Below the pieces are notes generated by a model, which saw nothing but the letters and a program-made list of their open reading frames with translations, did no database searches and was not told the origin of the DNA. This document shows, piece after piece, positions 25,280 to 33,617 of a stretch of DNA of 64,000 nt (positions are counted from its first letter, which is position 1; the number at the start of each line of letters is the position of its first letter). The DNA lies in assembly GCF_003634455.1 (NCBI RefSeq), contig NZ_RBLC01000007.1:1-64000 (forward strand), in the 5' to 3' direction. The DNA is from Flavobacterium endophyticum. GTDB taxonomy: Bacteria > Bacteroidota > Bacteroidia > Flavobacteriales > Flavobacteriaceae. A program made the position numbers and the translations under genes.

Positions 25280-25499
25280 CATGAACAGTCAAGTATACGA
25301 AGAACTAAAGAAAGAAGTACAAGAAATCATTGATCTGATAGCTAGCAAGCAAAATCGAGAAGCCAATAACAAGCTGAGAGAAGTTAGCGAAACGCTAGAT
25401 GAATTATTAGATCATGCCGAAGAAGACGAGGAACTTTTGGAAATAAGCCGCTATCAAGTATTGCTGAACCAGCTACATCAAAAAATCAATGCCGAGTAA
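25272..25499 (+). CDS. Small acidic helical protein, unknown function
   Basis: A 75-residue protein, mainly charged helix (VYEELKKEVQEIIDLIASKQ, ETLDELLDHAEEDEELLEIS) and probably a helical hairpin or coiled coil. The ATG at 25272 overlaps the previous stop (ATGAATAA) and follows GAGG by 6 bases; the ATG at 25281 is an alternative, and an upstream in-frame ATG at 25236 lies within the previous gene. It is acidic while its neighbour is basic, so the two could bind each other (inference). The YchJ-like gene follows after 2 bases. Confidence 0.7.
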   Translation: MNNMNSQVYEELKKEVQEIIDLIASKQNREANNKLREVSETLDELLDHAEEDEELLEISRYQVLLNQLHQKINAE

Positions 25500-25501
25500 G
25501 C

Positions 25502-25885
25502 ATGAGGTCTGATTGTTATTGCGGCTCAGGAATAGGATTTGCAGATTGCTGCGAACCATTTATAAAAGGATTCCAAAATGCTCCAACGGCTGAGAAATTG
25601 ATGCGTTCCCGTTATAGCGCATACGCAGTACAAGCTGCTGATTATCTTATGGCCACTACACACGCTTCTACAAGAAGGAACCATTCCAAGTCCGCTATTC
25701 TAGAATGGTCGAAGTCAAACCAATGGCTTCGGCTCGAAATCTTGGATGTTTCAGAAAATGTTGTTGAATTCAAAGCTTACTTTTTAGACAATCGTCTCGA
25801 AGGACATGTGCATCACGAAAAATCTTTTTTTAGAAAGGAAAAAGAAGTTTGGTTTTATGTAGATGGTGAGTTTTATGATGTGTAG
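25502..25885 (+). CDS. YchJ-family SEC-C motif protein
   Basis: A 127-residue protein opening CYCGSGIGFADCCEPFI, the SEC-C zinc-binding motif (CxCx8CC), followed by the YchJ/UPF0225 core APTAEKLMRSRYSAYAVQAADYLMATTH and WLRLEILDV, ending with FFRKEKEVWFYVDGE. E. coli YchJ is of similar length plus a second SEC-C motif, which is absent here. Role unknown; a zinc-dependent binding or chaperone function is plausible. Third gene of the cassette, with a strong terminator after it. Confidence 0.88.
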   Translation: MRSDCYCGSGIGFADCCEPFIKGFQNAPTAEKLMRSRYSAYAVQAADYLMATTHASTRRNHSKSAILEWSKSNQWLRLEILDVSENVVEFKAYFLDNRLEGHVHHEKSFFRKEKEVWFYVDGEFYDV

Positions 25886-25907
25886 AAATTGTTCGTACTA
25901 AAAAATA

Positions 25908-25937
25908 AAAATGCCCTTCCGTTTGGAAGGGCATTTT
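25908..25937 (+). terminator. Terminator of the small-protein/YchJ cassette
   Basis: A 13-bp perfect stem (25908-25920 with 25925-25937, core TGCCCTTCC/GGAAGGGCA) with loop GTTT and a T tail. It could also work for the leftward lipoprotein gene ending at 26055. Confidence 0.85.
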
Positions 25938-26054
25938 ACTAACTCTCAAAATAACCCCCTCTTATTTTAAGGTATTGCTTTTGAAAATTTGGCTCTTGTA
26001 CAATTCATAATACAAGAGCCGGTGTACCAATATAAACCAATAAAAAAGTATGAA

Positions 26055-26483
26055 TTATTGTTTTGTTCCCGAAAATGTAAAAGTGATATCTGTAGCAGCT
26101 TGTTGTTTTGTAAGTGCCAGCAATGCTTTGCTACTTGCTCTGTAAGCAAAAGTTCCAGCTGGCGCATCGCCATCTACAAGTATATCGCCACCAAGATTAT
26201 ATACTTTTATTGTTTTTGGAGTTAAATTAGAATAAGCTTCCCCGCTTTTAGGAGTCATTCGCAATTCAGTATTACTAACTTTAGTAATAATTAAAGTGGC
26301 GTCAAAGTAGTCTTGTCCTGCGTTCGGGCCATCTAAAACTTCAAATGTACCTTTAAAAGTACCTACAGCTGCGTCAATACTTCCGCCGCCATTACCGCCA
26401 TCACTATCATCACTGCTGCATGATACCATGCTCACTACTGCGAATACAACAATACCAACTGTTTTTAAAATCGATTTTTTCAT
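26055..26483 (-). CDS. Small lipoprotein, unknown function
   Basis: A 142-residue lipoprotein. The signal ends at the lipobox in FAVVSMVSC, followed by SSDDSDGG, an acidic stretch like the surface-export signals of Bacteroidota lipoproteins. The mature domain (AVGTFKGTFEVLDG, ATLIITKVSNTELRMTP, ITFTFSGTKQ) looks like a small beta-barrel of the kind many Bacteroidota lipoproteins share, possibly ligand-binding. Divergent from the TPR sensor kinase, with palindromic sites in between, so it is a candidate target of that two-component system. Confidence 0.75.
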   Translation of the reverse strand: MKKSILKTVGIVVFAVVSMVSCSSDDSDGGNGGGSIDAAVGTFKGTFEVLDGPNAGQDYFDATLIITKVSNTELRMTPKSGEAYSNLTPKTIKVYNLGGDILVDGDAPAGTFAYRASSKALLALTKQQAATDITFTFSGTKQ

Positions 26484-26511
26484 TTTTAATTTTTTATTAG
26501 GATTTGAAATA

Positions 26512-26519
26512 CAAATTTA
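26512..26519 (-). promoter_or_regulatory. Putative -7 box of the lipoprotein gene
   Basis: The minus strand reads TAAATTTG (TAnnTTTG), 28 bases upstream of the ATG at 26483. The palindromic pair at 26541-26583 begins 21 bases further upstream, over the expected -33 region and beyond. Confidence 0.4.
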
Positions 26520-26540
26520 TTCTGATGCTTAACGGCTTCC

Positions 26541-26583
26541 TATACCTGAAAACGGGTGTAATTTCATACCTGATATCAGGTAT
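26541..26583. promoter_or_regulatory. Two palindromic operator-like sites
   Basis: 26566-26583 is a perfect 18-bp palindrome, ATACCTGATATCAGGTAT. 26541-26560 repeats the half-site TATACCTGA in an imperfect 20-bp dyad ending GGGTGTA. Centres are 24 bases apart. They lie between the -7 boxes of the leftward lipoprotein and the rightward TPR-kinase operon. A candidate binding region for the NarL/LuxR-type regulator encoded at 28651-29286 (inference). Confidence 0.6.
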
Positions 26584-26632
26584 TTTTCGGCAATAAAGTT
26601 GAATATTTAACAGATAGTGTAGTGAAAGTTAA

Positions 26633-26640
26633 TATTTTTG
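26633..26640 (+). promoter_or_regulatory. Putative -7 box of the TPR-kinase operon
   Basis: TATTTTTG matches TAnnTTTG but ends only 7 bases before the ATG at 26648, so a transcript from here would be leaderless or nearly so. No spaced TTG element is visible. Confidence 0.35.
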
Positions 26641-26647
26641 TATTGCT

Positions 26648-28645
26648 ATGAAAAACAAATTATTACTCCTGTTTATACTATTCGTTTCGCAGGCATATCC
26701 TCAAAGGGTTTATACGCTTGATGATGACAAATCCTATACCGATAGCCTGACGCAACTTATTAAGTCAACTCGTGTTGATAGTATCAAGTGCATTAGTAGT
26801 TTTAGGCTCGCTGATTTGTACAGAAGAGGCAAAAAAAACGAACTGGCTGATGAATATCTTGCCCTTGCCAATACGATTGCTCCCAAATATCCTTTTCTAA
26901 AAGATGTAGCTGTTTATTATAACTCGATACCTTACTTGAGCAAAGGTGATATTGATAATTTTGGAAAACAATTGAGTCTGGCCAACACGAAACTCAAAAA
27001 ATACAAGACAAAAGATTCGTATTCATTACGGGCATATATACTGAGAAATCTATCCATAGTCAAGCAAGTCCAAAATAACGAAAAAGAGGCGATGCGAATT
27101 TTGATAGAGGAAGCTATGCCGCTGGCCGAAAAAGGAGGCAATTACGAAGTACTAAGCGGACTGTACAAATCAGTAGCCATTATTTTTATGAATAATGAAG
27201 AAAGGACGAAAGCAGAAACTTACCTGAAATCAGCAAAAGAATATATTGAAAAAGCATCGAAGTCATCTTACACCTACAAAGAGACTAAGGTAGAAATCTA
27301 TGTCATAGACTCCGAAAATATGACGCACCTTGAAAAGCTGGTAGATGCTAAAAAATCATTGGACAAAGCTTATGAAATATTAAAAAAATACCCAAAGTCC
27401 AATATGAATGGTGGCTATTATTTTTCTGAAGGTTATTATTTCTATAAGATAAAGCAATTTGAAAACTCGTTAAAAAGCTACGACAAAGGAATAGCCAATA
27501 GCATGCTTTATCAAGATGTATTTTCGGCCAATCGTCTGAAATTTGCCAAACACCTCCCATTTAAAGCAATGAATAGACATGAGGATATCAAAAACGTTTT
27601 GCTCGACCTGATAGAAAACAGTAATCCTTTTGTTGTAGACGAAAAAAACTATAGCTTAGAACTGGCACAGACGTTCGAAAAGTTAGGAGATATTAAAAAT
27701 GCCTATAAATATAGCTCGAGATATATCGCACTCAACGACAGTCTCAATGAAATACAATCCAAAGAAAAGATAACCGCGCTCGAAGCAAAATTCAACAAGG
27801 CTGAAAATGAGAAAAAAATCAGCCAGCTAGAAGCGCAGCGCGAACGAGACAAACTTATTGCTGAAAACAACAAGTTATATTATGGATTGCTGGTTGCTAT
27901 TTCGGTCCTGTTACTCTTATTGGTAATCTTCTTATGGATAAATTCAAAAAACCAAAAAAAGATAGCGATTGAGCATGCCAAAAACTATACACAAAATCTG
28001 ACGGCTCTCAAAAACCAAAAGGAAATAGAGGTAATGCAGGCCATGATAAAAGGTGAAGAAAGCGAACGCAAAAGAATTGCAAGAGATCTTCACGATGGTA
28101 TCGGAAGCATGCTATCTTCGTTGAAGATGCGATTCATGAAAGTGAATAGTTCCTCTGAAGTCGACCTCAACGAAATTGACAATATGAATACCTTGCTTAC
28201 TAATTCGATTACCGAATTGCGACAGGTTTCTTATAATCTGATTCCCGAGTCACTGCTCAAATTAGGACTTGAACATGCGCTTAACGACCTCTGTCATATG
28301 TTGAAAACAGAGAATGTCAGGATTGATTTCCATGCCAACGCTATCAAAGATGACATTCCAGAAAGTATGCAAATTACGATTTATCGGATAGTCCAAGAAT
28401 TATTAAGTAATGCTTTAAAACATTCAAAAAGCAGTGAGATTTTAGTGGATTGCAGTCAAAATCAATCGCGGTTTTTTATTACGGTCGAAGACAACGGAAT
28501 AGGATTCGATACGAACAAGATGGATGTTTTTGAAGGACAAGGCTTGAAAAATCTGAAAAACAGAGTCGAGCTGCTGAATGGTAAAATAGAAATCGATTCA
28601 TCGAAAGAAAGAGGCACGGTTTTCAATATCGAACTGTCCCTATAA
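26648..28645 (+). CDS. TPR-containing sensor histidine kinase (HisKA_3 type)
   Basis: A 665-residue kinase. The signal peptide (residues 1-18) is followed by a periplasmic domain of degenerate TPR repeats (about 30-390, such as AETYLKSAKEYIEKAS and SLKSYDKGIANSM), a coiled coil (about 375-415), one TM helix (LVAISVLLLLLVIFLWI) and a HisKA_3 dimerisation domain with His482 in RKRIARDLHDGIGSMLSSLK. The ATPase domain has the N box IVQELLSNALKHSKS and G1 VEDNGIGFD. This layout is common in Bacteroidota; the signal is unknown. The response regulator gene follows after 5 bases. Confidence 0.92.
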   Translation: MKNKLLLLFILFVSQAYPQRVYTLDDDKSYTDSLTQLIKSTRVDSIKCISSFRLADLYRRGKKNELADEYLALANTIAPKYPFLKDVAVYYNSIPYLSKGDIDNFGKQLSLANTKLKKYKTKDSYSLRAYILRNLSIVKQVQNNEKEAMRILIEEAMPLAEKGGNYEVLSGLYKSVAIIFMNNEERTKAETYLKSAKEYIEKASKSSYTYKETKVEIYVIDSENMTHLEKLVDAKKSLDKAYEILKKYPKSNMNGGYYFSEGYYFYKIKQFENSLKSYDKGIANSMLYQDVFSANRLKFAKHLPFKAMNRHEDIKNVLLDLIENSNPFVVDEKNYSLELAQTFEKLGDIKNAYKYSSRYIALNDSLNEIQSKEKITALEAKFNKAENEKKISQLEAQRERDKLIAENNKLYYGLLVAISVLLLLLVIFLWINSKNQKKIAIEHAKNYTQNLTALKNQKEIEVMQAMIKGEESERKRIARDLHDGIGSMLSSLKMRFMKVNSSSEVDLNEIDNMNTLLTNSITELRQVSYNLIPESLLKLGLEHALNDLCHMLKTENVRIDFHANAIKDDIPESMQITIYRIVQELLSNALKHSKSSEILVDCSQNQSRFFITVEDNGIGFDTNKMDVFEGQGLKNLKNRVELLNGKIEIDSSKERGTVFNIELSL

Positions 28646-28650
28646 TTTAC

Positions 28651-29286
28651 ATGACAATGATAAAGCCCTATAAGACATTAATTGTTGACGACCACCCTAT
28701 AGTCAGTGAAGGACTTCAGGTTGTTTTTTCGCAATCAAAAGAGGTAGAAATCGTCAGAATCTTCAAGACAGGATCGATGCTTTTGGACTATGGTGGATTG
28801 GGCAAGATTGATATTATTCTTCTAGATGTTTTCTTGCCCGACATAAACGGAATAGACTTATGCCTGAAAATCAAAAAGAGCCATCCAAAAATTATCATAC
28901 TCGCAATGAGCAGCCAGGCAGAACGCAGCATTGTCATGCAGATGATAAAAAATGGAGCCAATGGTTATCTGCTCAAAAGCGCTTCTCTAGATGAATTCAA
29001 GAACTGCATAAATAAGGCAGTCGAGGGCGAATTGGCTTTTAGTAATGAAGTGAAAGGAGTTATTCAGAAGACGAGTATTCATGACCTAAAAACTGTTCCC
29101 AGATTGACCCGAAGGGAAAAAGAAATCTTATTGTTATTGGCAGACGGCAAATCTACCCAAGAAATATCAGACACCTTATTCTTAAGTTACCTTACCGTAC
29201 AGACTCACAGAAGAAACTTACTGAATAAATGTCAAGCCAGAAACCTTGCTGAACTGTTGAAATTTGCAAAGGAAAACGCCTTATAG
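28651..29286 (+). CDS. NarL/LuxR-type response regulator
   Basis: A 211-residue regulator: receiver (residues 1-125) with VDDHP, phosphoacceptor Asp59 in IILLDVFLPDINGID and Lys in YLLKSAS, then a LuxR helix-turn-helix (about 150-210) with LTRREKEILLLLADGKSTQEIS and TVQTHRRNLLNK. Partner of the TPR sensor kinase 5 bases upstream. Its likely DNA targets include the palindromes at 26541-26583 just upstream of its own operon (inference). An ATG two codons later is an alternative start. Confidence 0.92.
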   Translation: MTMIKPYKTLIVDDHPIVSEGLQVVFSQSKEVEIVRIFKTGSMLLDYGGLGKIDIILLDVFLPDINGIDLCLKIKKSHPKIIILAMSSQAERSIVMQMIKNGANGYLLKSASLDEFKNCINKAVEGELAFSNEVKGVIQKTSIHDLKTVPRLTRREKEILLLLADGKSTQEISDTLFLSYLTVQTHRRNLLNKCQARNLAELLKFAKENAL

Positions 29287-29291
29287 TTTCC

Positions 29292-30695
29292 CTATTTGGC
29301 TTTTTTATGTGAAATAAAAAGCAAAAAGACAGCCACAATTAACAACAAAATTATGTTCGTAATTGTAGCTGCTTTGTAAGCTTCTAGATACGTTTCAAGT
29401 TTTCTATGCGGATTTTTCAAAATATAAAAAAATATGCCCCCAACGATACCGACTCCCAAAGCAATCGCTGTCTGCTGAAAGGTCGAATACGTCCCCGAAG
29501 CCATGCCCGCAAAGGAAGAAGGAAGATTTCGTAAAGAAACGGTCAATAAAGAGGGAAGCACGGTTCCGCATCCGATTCCATAAACAAAAAAGACTAAGGG
29601 CAAAAATGGGCGAGTAGCCGCTGATCCATCCAGAAGCCATAGGTGAAAAATTAAGGATACGACCATCAACATGACACCAAAAATTAGGACGAATTTTCCA
29701 TACAGCGTAATCAACCGTATCGATAGCAAGGAAGCAATCACATATCCAACTCCTTGGAATACAAAATACAATCCGGTATCAAATGAGTTGATGCCAAATC
29801 CGTTCTGAAGAAGTACAACGTTAATCAAGAAATAAGAATCTTGAACCATAAAATAAAAAACAGAAGCGAAAAGTCCGATCGTAAAATCTCGATGCTTAAA
29901 TACACTGACGTCAATAAGACTGAGCTTTCCTTTATTCTGCCTTCTACGCTGCTGCCAAAAGAAAAACAACGCAATTAAAATAGAGAGCCCAAAAAGGATA
30001 AATATCCAAATTGGCCAGCCCAATTCTCTCCCTTGCACTATGGGATAAATAAAACAAGCCAGAGTCAAGACCAGCAGTGCGGCACCCAAACTGTCAAATT
30101 TTTGAGTTCTGACTATGACCGTATTTTCGAGATATTTTATAGACAAGCCGATTGCTATGATGCCAATCGGAACATTGATTAAAAACAATAGCCTCCAGCC
30201 TTCAACAAAACTATGGATTTCAGGAAGCACGCCTCCTAAAAATTGGCCAATAACCGAAGCAGCTCCAGCGATGCTGCCATAAATACCCAAAGCTTTTGTC
30301 CGTGATTTTTGATCTTGGAAAAGTACCTGAATATAAGAGATACCTTGCGGTACCATAAAAGCAGCGCTTATTCCTTGAAAAGTCCGACCAATATTCAGCT
30401 GGATTGTATTCTGAGACAGTCCGCACAAAAAAGAAGAAAGTGTAAAAGCAGCCATGCCTATTACGAACACAGGCTTTTTTCCGAAATAATCGCCCGCTCT
30501 TCCGCCAGCAATTAAAAAGGAAGCATAACCCAGTACATATAAGACGATGACCCATTGCATGTCCGTATCTGTGCCTCTAATTCCTACTTTGATTGAAGGT
30601 ATTGCCACATTAACCACGAAAATATCAATTACTGATAAAAACACAGCCGTCGATACCAATGCAAGAAGTGACCACCTCGAAATACTCCTGCCCAT
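29292..30695 (-). CDS. MFS multidrug exporter, DHA2 (14-helix) type
   Basis: A 467-residue protein with about 14 membrane helices. Landmarks are VSTAVFLSVIDIFVVNVAIPSI (helix one motif D1), AGGRAGDYFGKKPVF (motif A), GRTFQGISAAFMVPQG (motif B) and GSIAGAASVIGQFLGG (motif C), all typical of drug:proton antiporters of the DHA2 group. Divergent from an HxlR regulator gene across 82 bases, a classic arrangement for a regulator and its efflux target. Substrate unknown; electrophiles or antibiotics are possible given HxlR. Confidence 0.9.
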   Translation of the reverse strand: MGRSISRWSLLALVSTAVFLSVIDIFVVNVAIPSIKVGIRGTDTDMQWVIVLYVLGYASFLIAGGRAGDYFGKKPVFVIGMAAFTLSSFLCGLSQNTIQLNIGRTFQGISAAFMVPQGISYIQVLFQDQKSRTKALGIYGSIAGAASVIGQFLGGVLPEIHSFVEGWRLLFLINVPIGIIAIGLSIKYLENTVIVRTQKFDSLGAALLVLTLACFIYPIVQGRELGWPIWIFILFGLSILIALFFFWQQRRRQNKGKLSLIDVSVFKHRDFTIGLFASVFYFMVQDSYFLINVVLLQNGFGINSFDTGLYFVFQGVGYVIASLLSIRLITLYGKFVLIFGVMLMVVSLIFHLWLLDGSAATRPFLPLVFFVYGIGCGTVLPSLLTVSLRNLPSSFAGMASGTYSTFQQTAIALGVGIVGGIFFYILKNPHRKLETYLEAYKAATITNIILLLIVAVFLLFISHKKAK

Positions 30696-30777
30696 AACAC
30701 AATTTTTACTACATTTATGGGATAAAATTAGGGCGGATTACTAGCGCCCACAAGTAGTTTCTAAAACGATACCAAGT
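30696..30777. promoter_or_regulatory. Divergent MFS/HxlR control region with short dyads
   Basis: Two short inverted repeats are visible: ACTA...TAGT (30740-30758, 11-base spacer) and ATAC-CAA-GTAT (30769-30779, overlapping the HxlR start codon). Near-consensus promoter boxes occur on both sides (TACATTTA at 30710-30717 on plus; TAATTTTA on minus). Plausible operator for the HxlR protein; the dyads are short. Confidence 0.35.
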
Positions 30778-31152
30778 ATGGAAAATGATACTAATGCTGA
30801 TTATCAATCGGTTGAAAACAAAGAAAATTTTGATTTTTCTGAAAATAATTGTCCCATCAAAAATGTATTCAAAGTTATTGGCGGAAAGTGGAAAGTTCCG
30901 CTTATAAATGCCATCAGCCAAGAATGCCCGAAACGCTTCGGAGAACTAAAGCGAAAAATGGAAGACGTAACCCAGACGACATTAACGCTACAATTAAGAG
31001 AACTAGAACGTGACGGAATCATCTGCAGAAAAGTCTATGCCGAATCGCCGCCACGAGTCGAATACAAATTATCTGAACATGGAATTAAGTTGGTTCCGAT
31101 TCTTAAAGTTTTGGATGAATGGTGGGAAGGCTACTGCGAGCATAAAAATTAA
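30778..31152 (+). CDS. HxlR-family winged-helix regulator
   Basis: A 124-residue protein with the HxlR core NNCPIKNVFKVIGGKWKVPLI, PKRFGELKRKMEDVTQTTLTLQLRELERDGII and PPRVEYKLSEHG, ending WWEGYC. The Cys in NNCPI is at the place where redox-sensing HxlR proteins carry their reactive thiol, so it may sense electrophiles or quinones. Divergent from the DHA2 exporter and 26 bases upstream of the patatin-like gene, so it may control both. Dyads in the divergent gap are candidate operators. Confidence 0.9.
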   Translation: MENDTNADYQSVENKENFDFSENNCPIKNVFKVIGGKWKVPLINAISQECPKRFGELKRKMEDVTQTTLTLQLRELERDGIICRKVYAESPPRVEYKLSEHGIKLVPILKVLDEWWEGYCEHKN

Positions 31153-31178
31153 TCGACAAGTAAATAAAAAAATAAAAT

Positions 31179-32894
31179 ATGTCCCAAAAATTTAAAATAT
31201 GTATTGCAATGGCTGGAGCCGTATCTGCTGGAGCTTTTACGGGCGGCGTAATGGATTATCTGTTAGAAACATTAGACCTGTGGGAAAAGGCAAAAAAGAA
31301 GAACAGAGATTTAGGCATCGATCATACTGAGTATGATTTTTCTGTGCCGATGCATGATGTCGAGATAGATGTAATCAGTGGTGCGTCTGCTGGAGGTATC
31401 TCGGGTTCTTTGACCATGCTGAATGTTGTGGATGAAAATCACCAATATGTCAATAAAGACAATCCTTTCGGAAAAAATAATCGCTATTACCAAAGCTGGG
31501 TAGAAATGGCCGATGATTCTAAAGCAACGACCTTCGAAAAAATGCTAGAAACAGGCGACCTAAAGAAAAATCAAAAACCAGACTCACTGCTAAATTCGCA
31601 ATCAATCGACGCTATTGCAGAGAATGCGCTACACATTGAGAAAGTAAGAGAGTTTCCTCCCTATATTTCAGATAGTTTAGATTTGATACTCACGACTACA
31701 AATTTGCGCGGCATCAATTTCAAGATTGATTTTGGCGGAAACGACAAAAGTGGTTCGGTCATTACGAGCCATGCGGGTTTTTTCAGATATAAATTGGCCA
31801 ATGGTAAATACCCTACCGGAATTCCTGAAGGCGAAAATTTATATTACGTGCTCGACCTGAAGAATCCCAAAGATATGGGCTATCTTAAAGATGCGACATT
31901 GAGTACGGCCGCTTTTCCAATTGGACTTAAGTCAAGAGAAGTAGCCATTTCGCAAAAATATGTCGAGAGATATCCCAAATATCTTTTTGGAAAAAGAACG
32001 GGCATTTATCCGCTGATAAAAGAAGACACCGTATACAAATTCAATTCGATAGATGGCGGTCTTATCAATAACGAGCCGTTTGCTATTGCGTTGAAAGTTC
32101 TTAAAGAAAAAAGTGCCGAAGAAGTAATACAAGACAAGTATGCCGTCATTATGATCGATCCATTTCCGAATAAGGATAATGAGATTGAAAAAACAAACCC
32201 CGAGAGAGATATCATCTCTATTGCCAAAGGAATGTTTAAAGCCTTGCGGAATCAGGTAATGTTTAATCAAGATGGGATATTGGATGCCTTGGAATTAAGC
32301 GACCGAACAAAATTTTTGATAGAACCTGTTCGGAAAACTCGAATTCAAGGAACTTTGACCAGAGCTAAAAACGACCTTGCGTCAGCACCTTTTAGCGGTT
32401 TTGCTGGATTTATTGATAAATCATTCAGGCACCATGATTATTATTTGGGAAGGCTGAACTGCCAGACTTTTTTACGCTATTATTTCGGAATGCTAGAAAA
32501 AGATATGGACGAAAGGCTCAATGTTATACCTCATGCCGCTGCATTTGATAGATTTTATTTTAACGAAGTCCAAGGTGATTCTGCCAGTCCAAAACTATTT
32601 CCAATCATACCCGATATGCGTGTTCTCCAAGCTAGGTCTAACGAATCGGATAAAGAAAAGTATGGCATCGATGCTAAATTGGATTATCCAGTATATCCGA
32701 CAATCCGACTTGATAATTTTGAGAAGAAATACAAAAAACTGATGTTGCGAAGAATTGAATCGGTTGCAAATGGCCTGCTGGATAATTTTTGGTTTAGCAT
32801 TGCGAATCGACTTTTTCTTCGCAAGAAAATCAATAATGCCGTCAACGAAATGATCGTGAAAGAACTAGAAAATGCTGAACTGATTGAACGTTAA
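31179..32894 (+). CDS. Patatin-like phospholipase
   Basis: A 571-residue protein with the patatin catalytic dyad: the nucleophile elbow GASAGG (Ser70, in IDVISGASAGGISG) and Asp292 in SIDGGLINNEP. An N-terminal GAVSAGAFTGG glycine loop supplies the oxyanion hole. It is longer than minimal patatins, with a C-terminal half (about 350-571) without clear motifs. No signal peptide, so cytoplasmic or membrane-associated lipid hydrolase. Follows the HxlR gene by 26 bases, an unusual pairing. The end is convergent with the LytTR gene, 3 bases apart. Confidence 0.85.
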   Translation: MSQKFKICIAMAGAVSAGAFTGGVMDYLLETLDLWEKAKKKNRDLGIDHTEYDFSVPMHDVEIDVISGASAGGISGSLTMLNVVDENHQYVNKDNPFGKNNRYYQSWVEMADDSKATTFEKMLETGDLKKNQKPDSLLNSQSIDAIAENALHIEKVREFPPYISDSLDLILTTTNLRGINFKIDFGGNDKSGSVITSHAGFFRYKLANGKYPTGIPEGENLYYVLDLKNPKDMGYLKDATLSTAAFPIGLKSREVAISQKYVERYPKYLFGKRTGIYPLIKEDTVYKFNSIDGGLINNEPFAIALKVLKEKSAEEVIQDKYAVIMIDPFPNKDNEIEKTNPERDIISIAKGMFKALRNQVMFNQDGILDALELSDRTKFLIEPVRKTRIQGTLTRAKNDLASAPFSGFAGFIDKSFRHHDYYLGRLNCQTFLRYYFGMLEKDMDERLNVIPHAAAFDRFYFNEVQGDSASPKLFPIIPDMRVLQARSNESDKEKYGIDAKLDYPVYPTIRLDNFEKKYKKLMLRRIESVANGLLDNFWFSIANRLFLRKKINNAVNEMIVKELENAELIER

Positions 32895-32897
32895 GCA

Positions 32898-33617
32898 TTA
32901 TAGTTTTATGCGCTCAAAGAAAAGTTTCTTATACGTTTCACTAATCGGGATTCTTTTTTGGTCTATGATAATCCGGTTTCGCTGAATCGAATTGATATAT
33001 TGCAGATTGACGATATACGAATTGTGAACTCTCATGAAATTCTGCTCGGGCAGTTTTTCCAATAGGTTCTTGAAATTAGAAAGAGTCAGTACAGATTTGC
33101 CGCTGTTGAGGTTGATTTTTAAGTAGTCTTTAAGTCCTTCGATGTATTTTATATCGTCGATAAAAATTTTTAGGCTTTCATAATCGGATTTTACGAACAA
33201 AAATTTATCTGAAAGTTCCTGTTTTTGAACAATTAAAGGCTGTTTCTTGTTTTCGTTTTTTGACGCCTGATAGGTAAACTTATTCACCGATTTCAAAAAT
33301 CGAGTATACGCTATGGGCTTGACGAGATAATCTAATGCTTCAAGCTCAAAACCATCGATAGCAAATTGTGGATAGGCAGTCGTAAATATAAATTGCGGCC
33401 TGATTTTGAGCGTATCAATAAACTCAATTCCAGTAAGGAGCGGCATTTCAATATCTAGGAATATAAGATCGACAGTTTTTGAAGTGACGAACTTCATCGC
33501 TTCTACCGGATTGGTAAAACATCCCAATAACTCAATATCGGGCATCGTATCGCAATAATTTTTTATGACATCAATAGCCAGAGGCTCGTCGTCTAAAATA
33601 ACTGTCCTAATCTTCAT
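32898..33617 (-). CDS. LytTR-type response regulator
   Basis: A 239-residue regulator: receiver (residues 1-120) with DDE at 9-11, phosphoacceptor Asp55 in LIFLDIEMPLLTG and Lys in YLVKPIA, then a LytTR DNA-binding domain (about 135-239) with FLFVKSDYESLKIFI, EGLKDYLKINL, MRVHNSYIVNL and RIPISETYKKLF. It overlaps the LytS kinase gene by 11 bases. Last gene of the operon DUF6268, Kelch, DUF4907, LytS, LytTR, so it probably regulates this envelope module. Confidence 0.93.
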   Translation of the reverse strand: MKIRTVILDDEPLAIDVIKNYCDTMPDIELLGCFTNPVEAMKFVTSKTVDLIFLDIEMPLLTGIEFIDTLKIRPQFIFTTAYPQFAIDGFELEALDYLVKPIAYTRFLKSVNKFTYQASKNENKKQPLIVQKQELSDKFLFVKSDYESLKIFIDDIKYIEGLKDYLKINLNSGKSVLTLSNFKNLLEKLPEQNFMRVHNSYIVNLQYINSIQRNRIIIDQKRIPISETYKKLFFERIKL

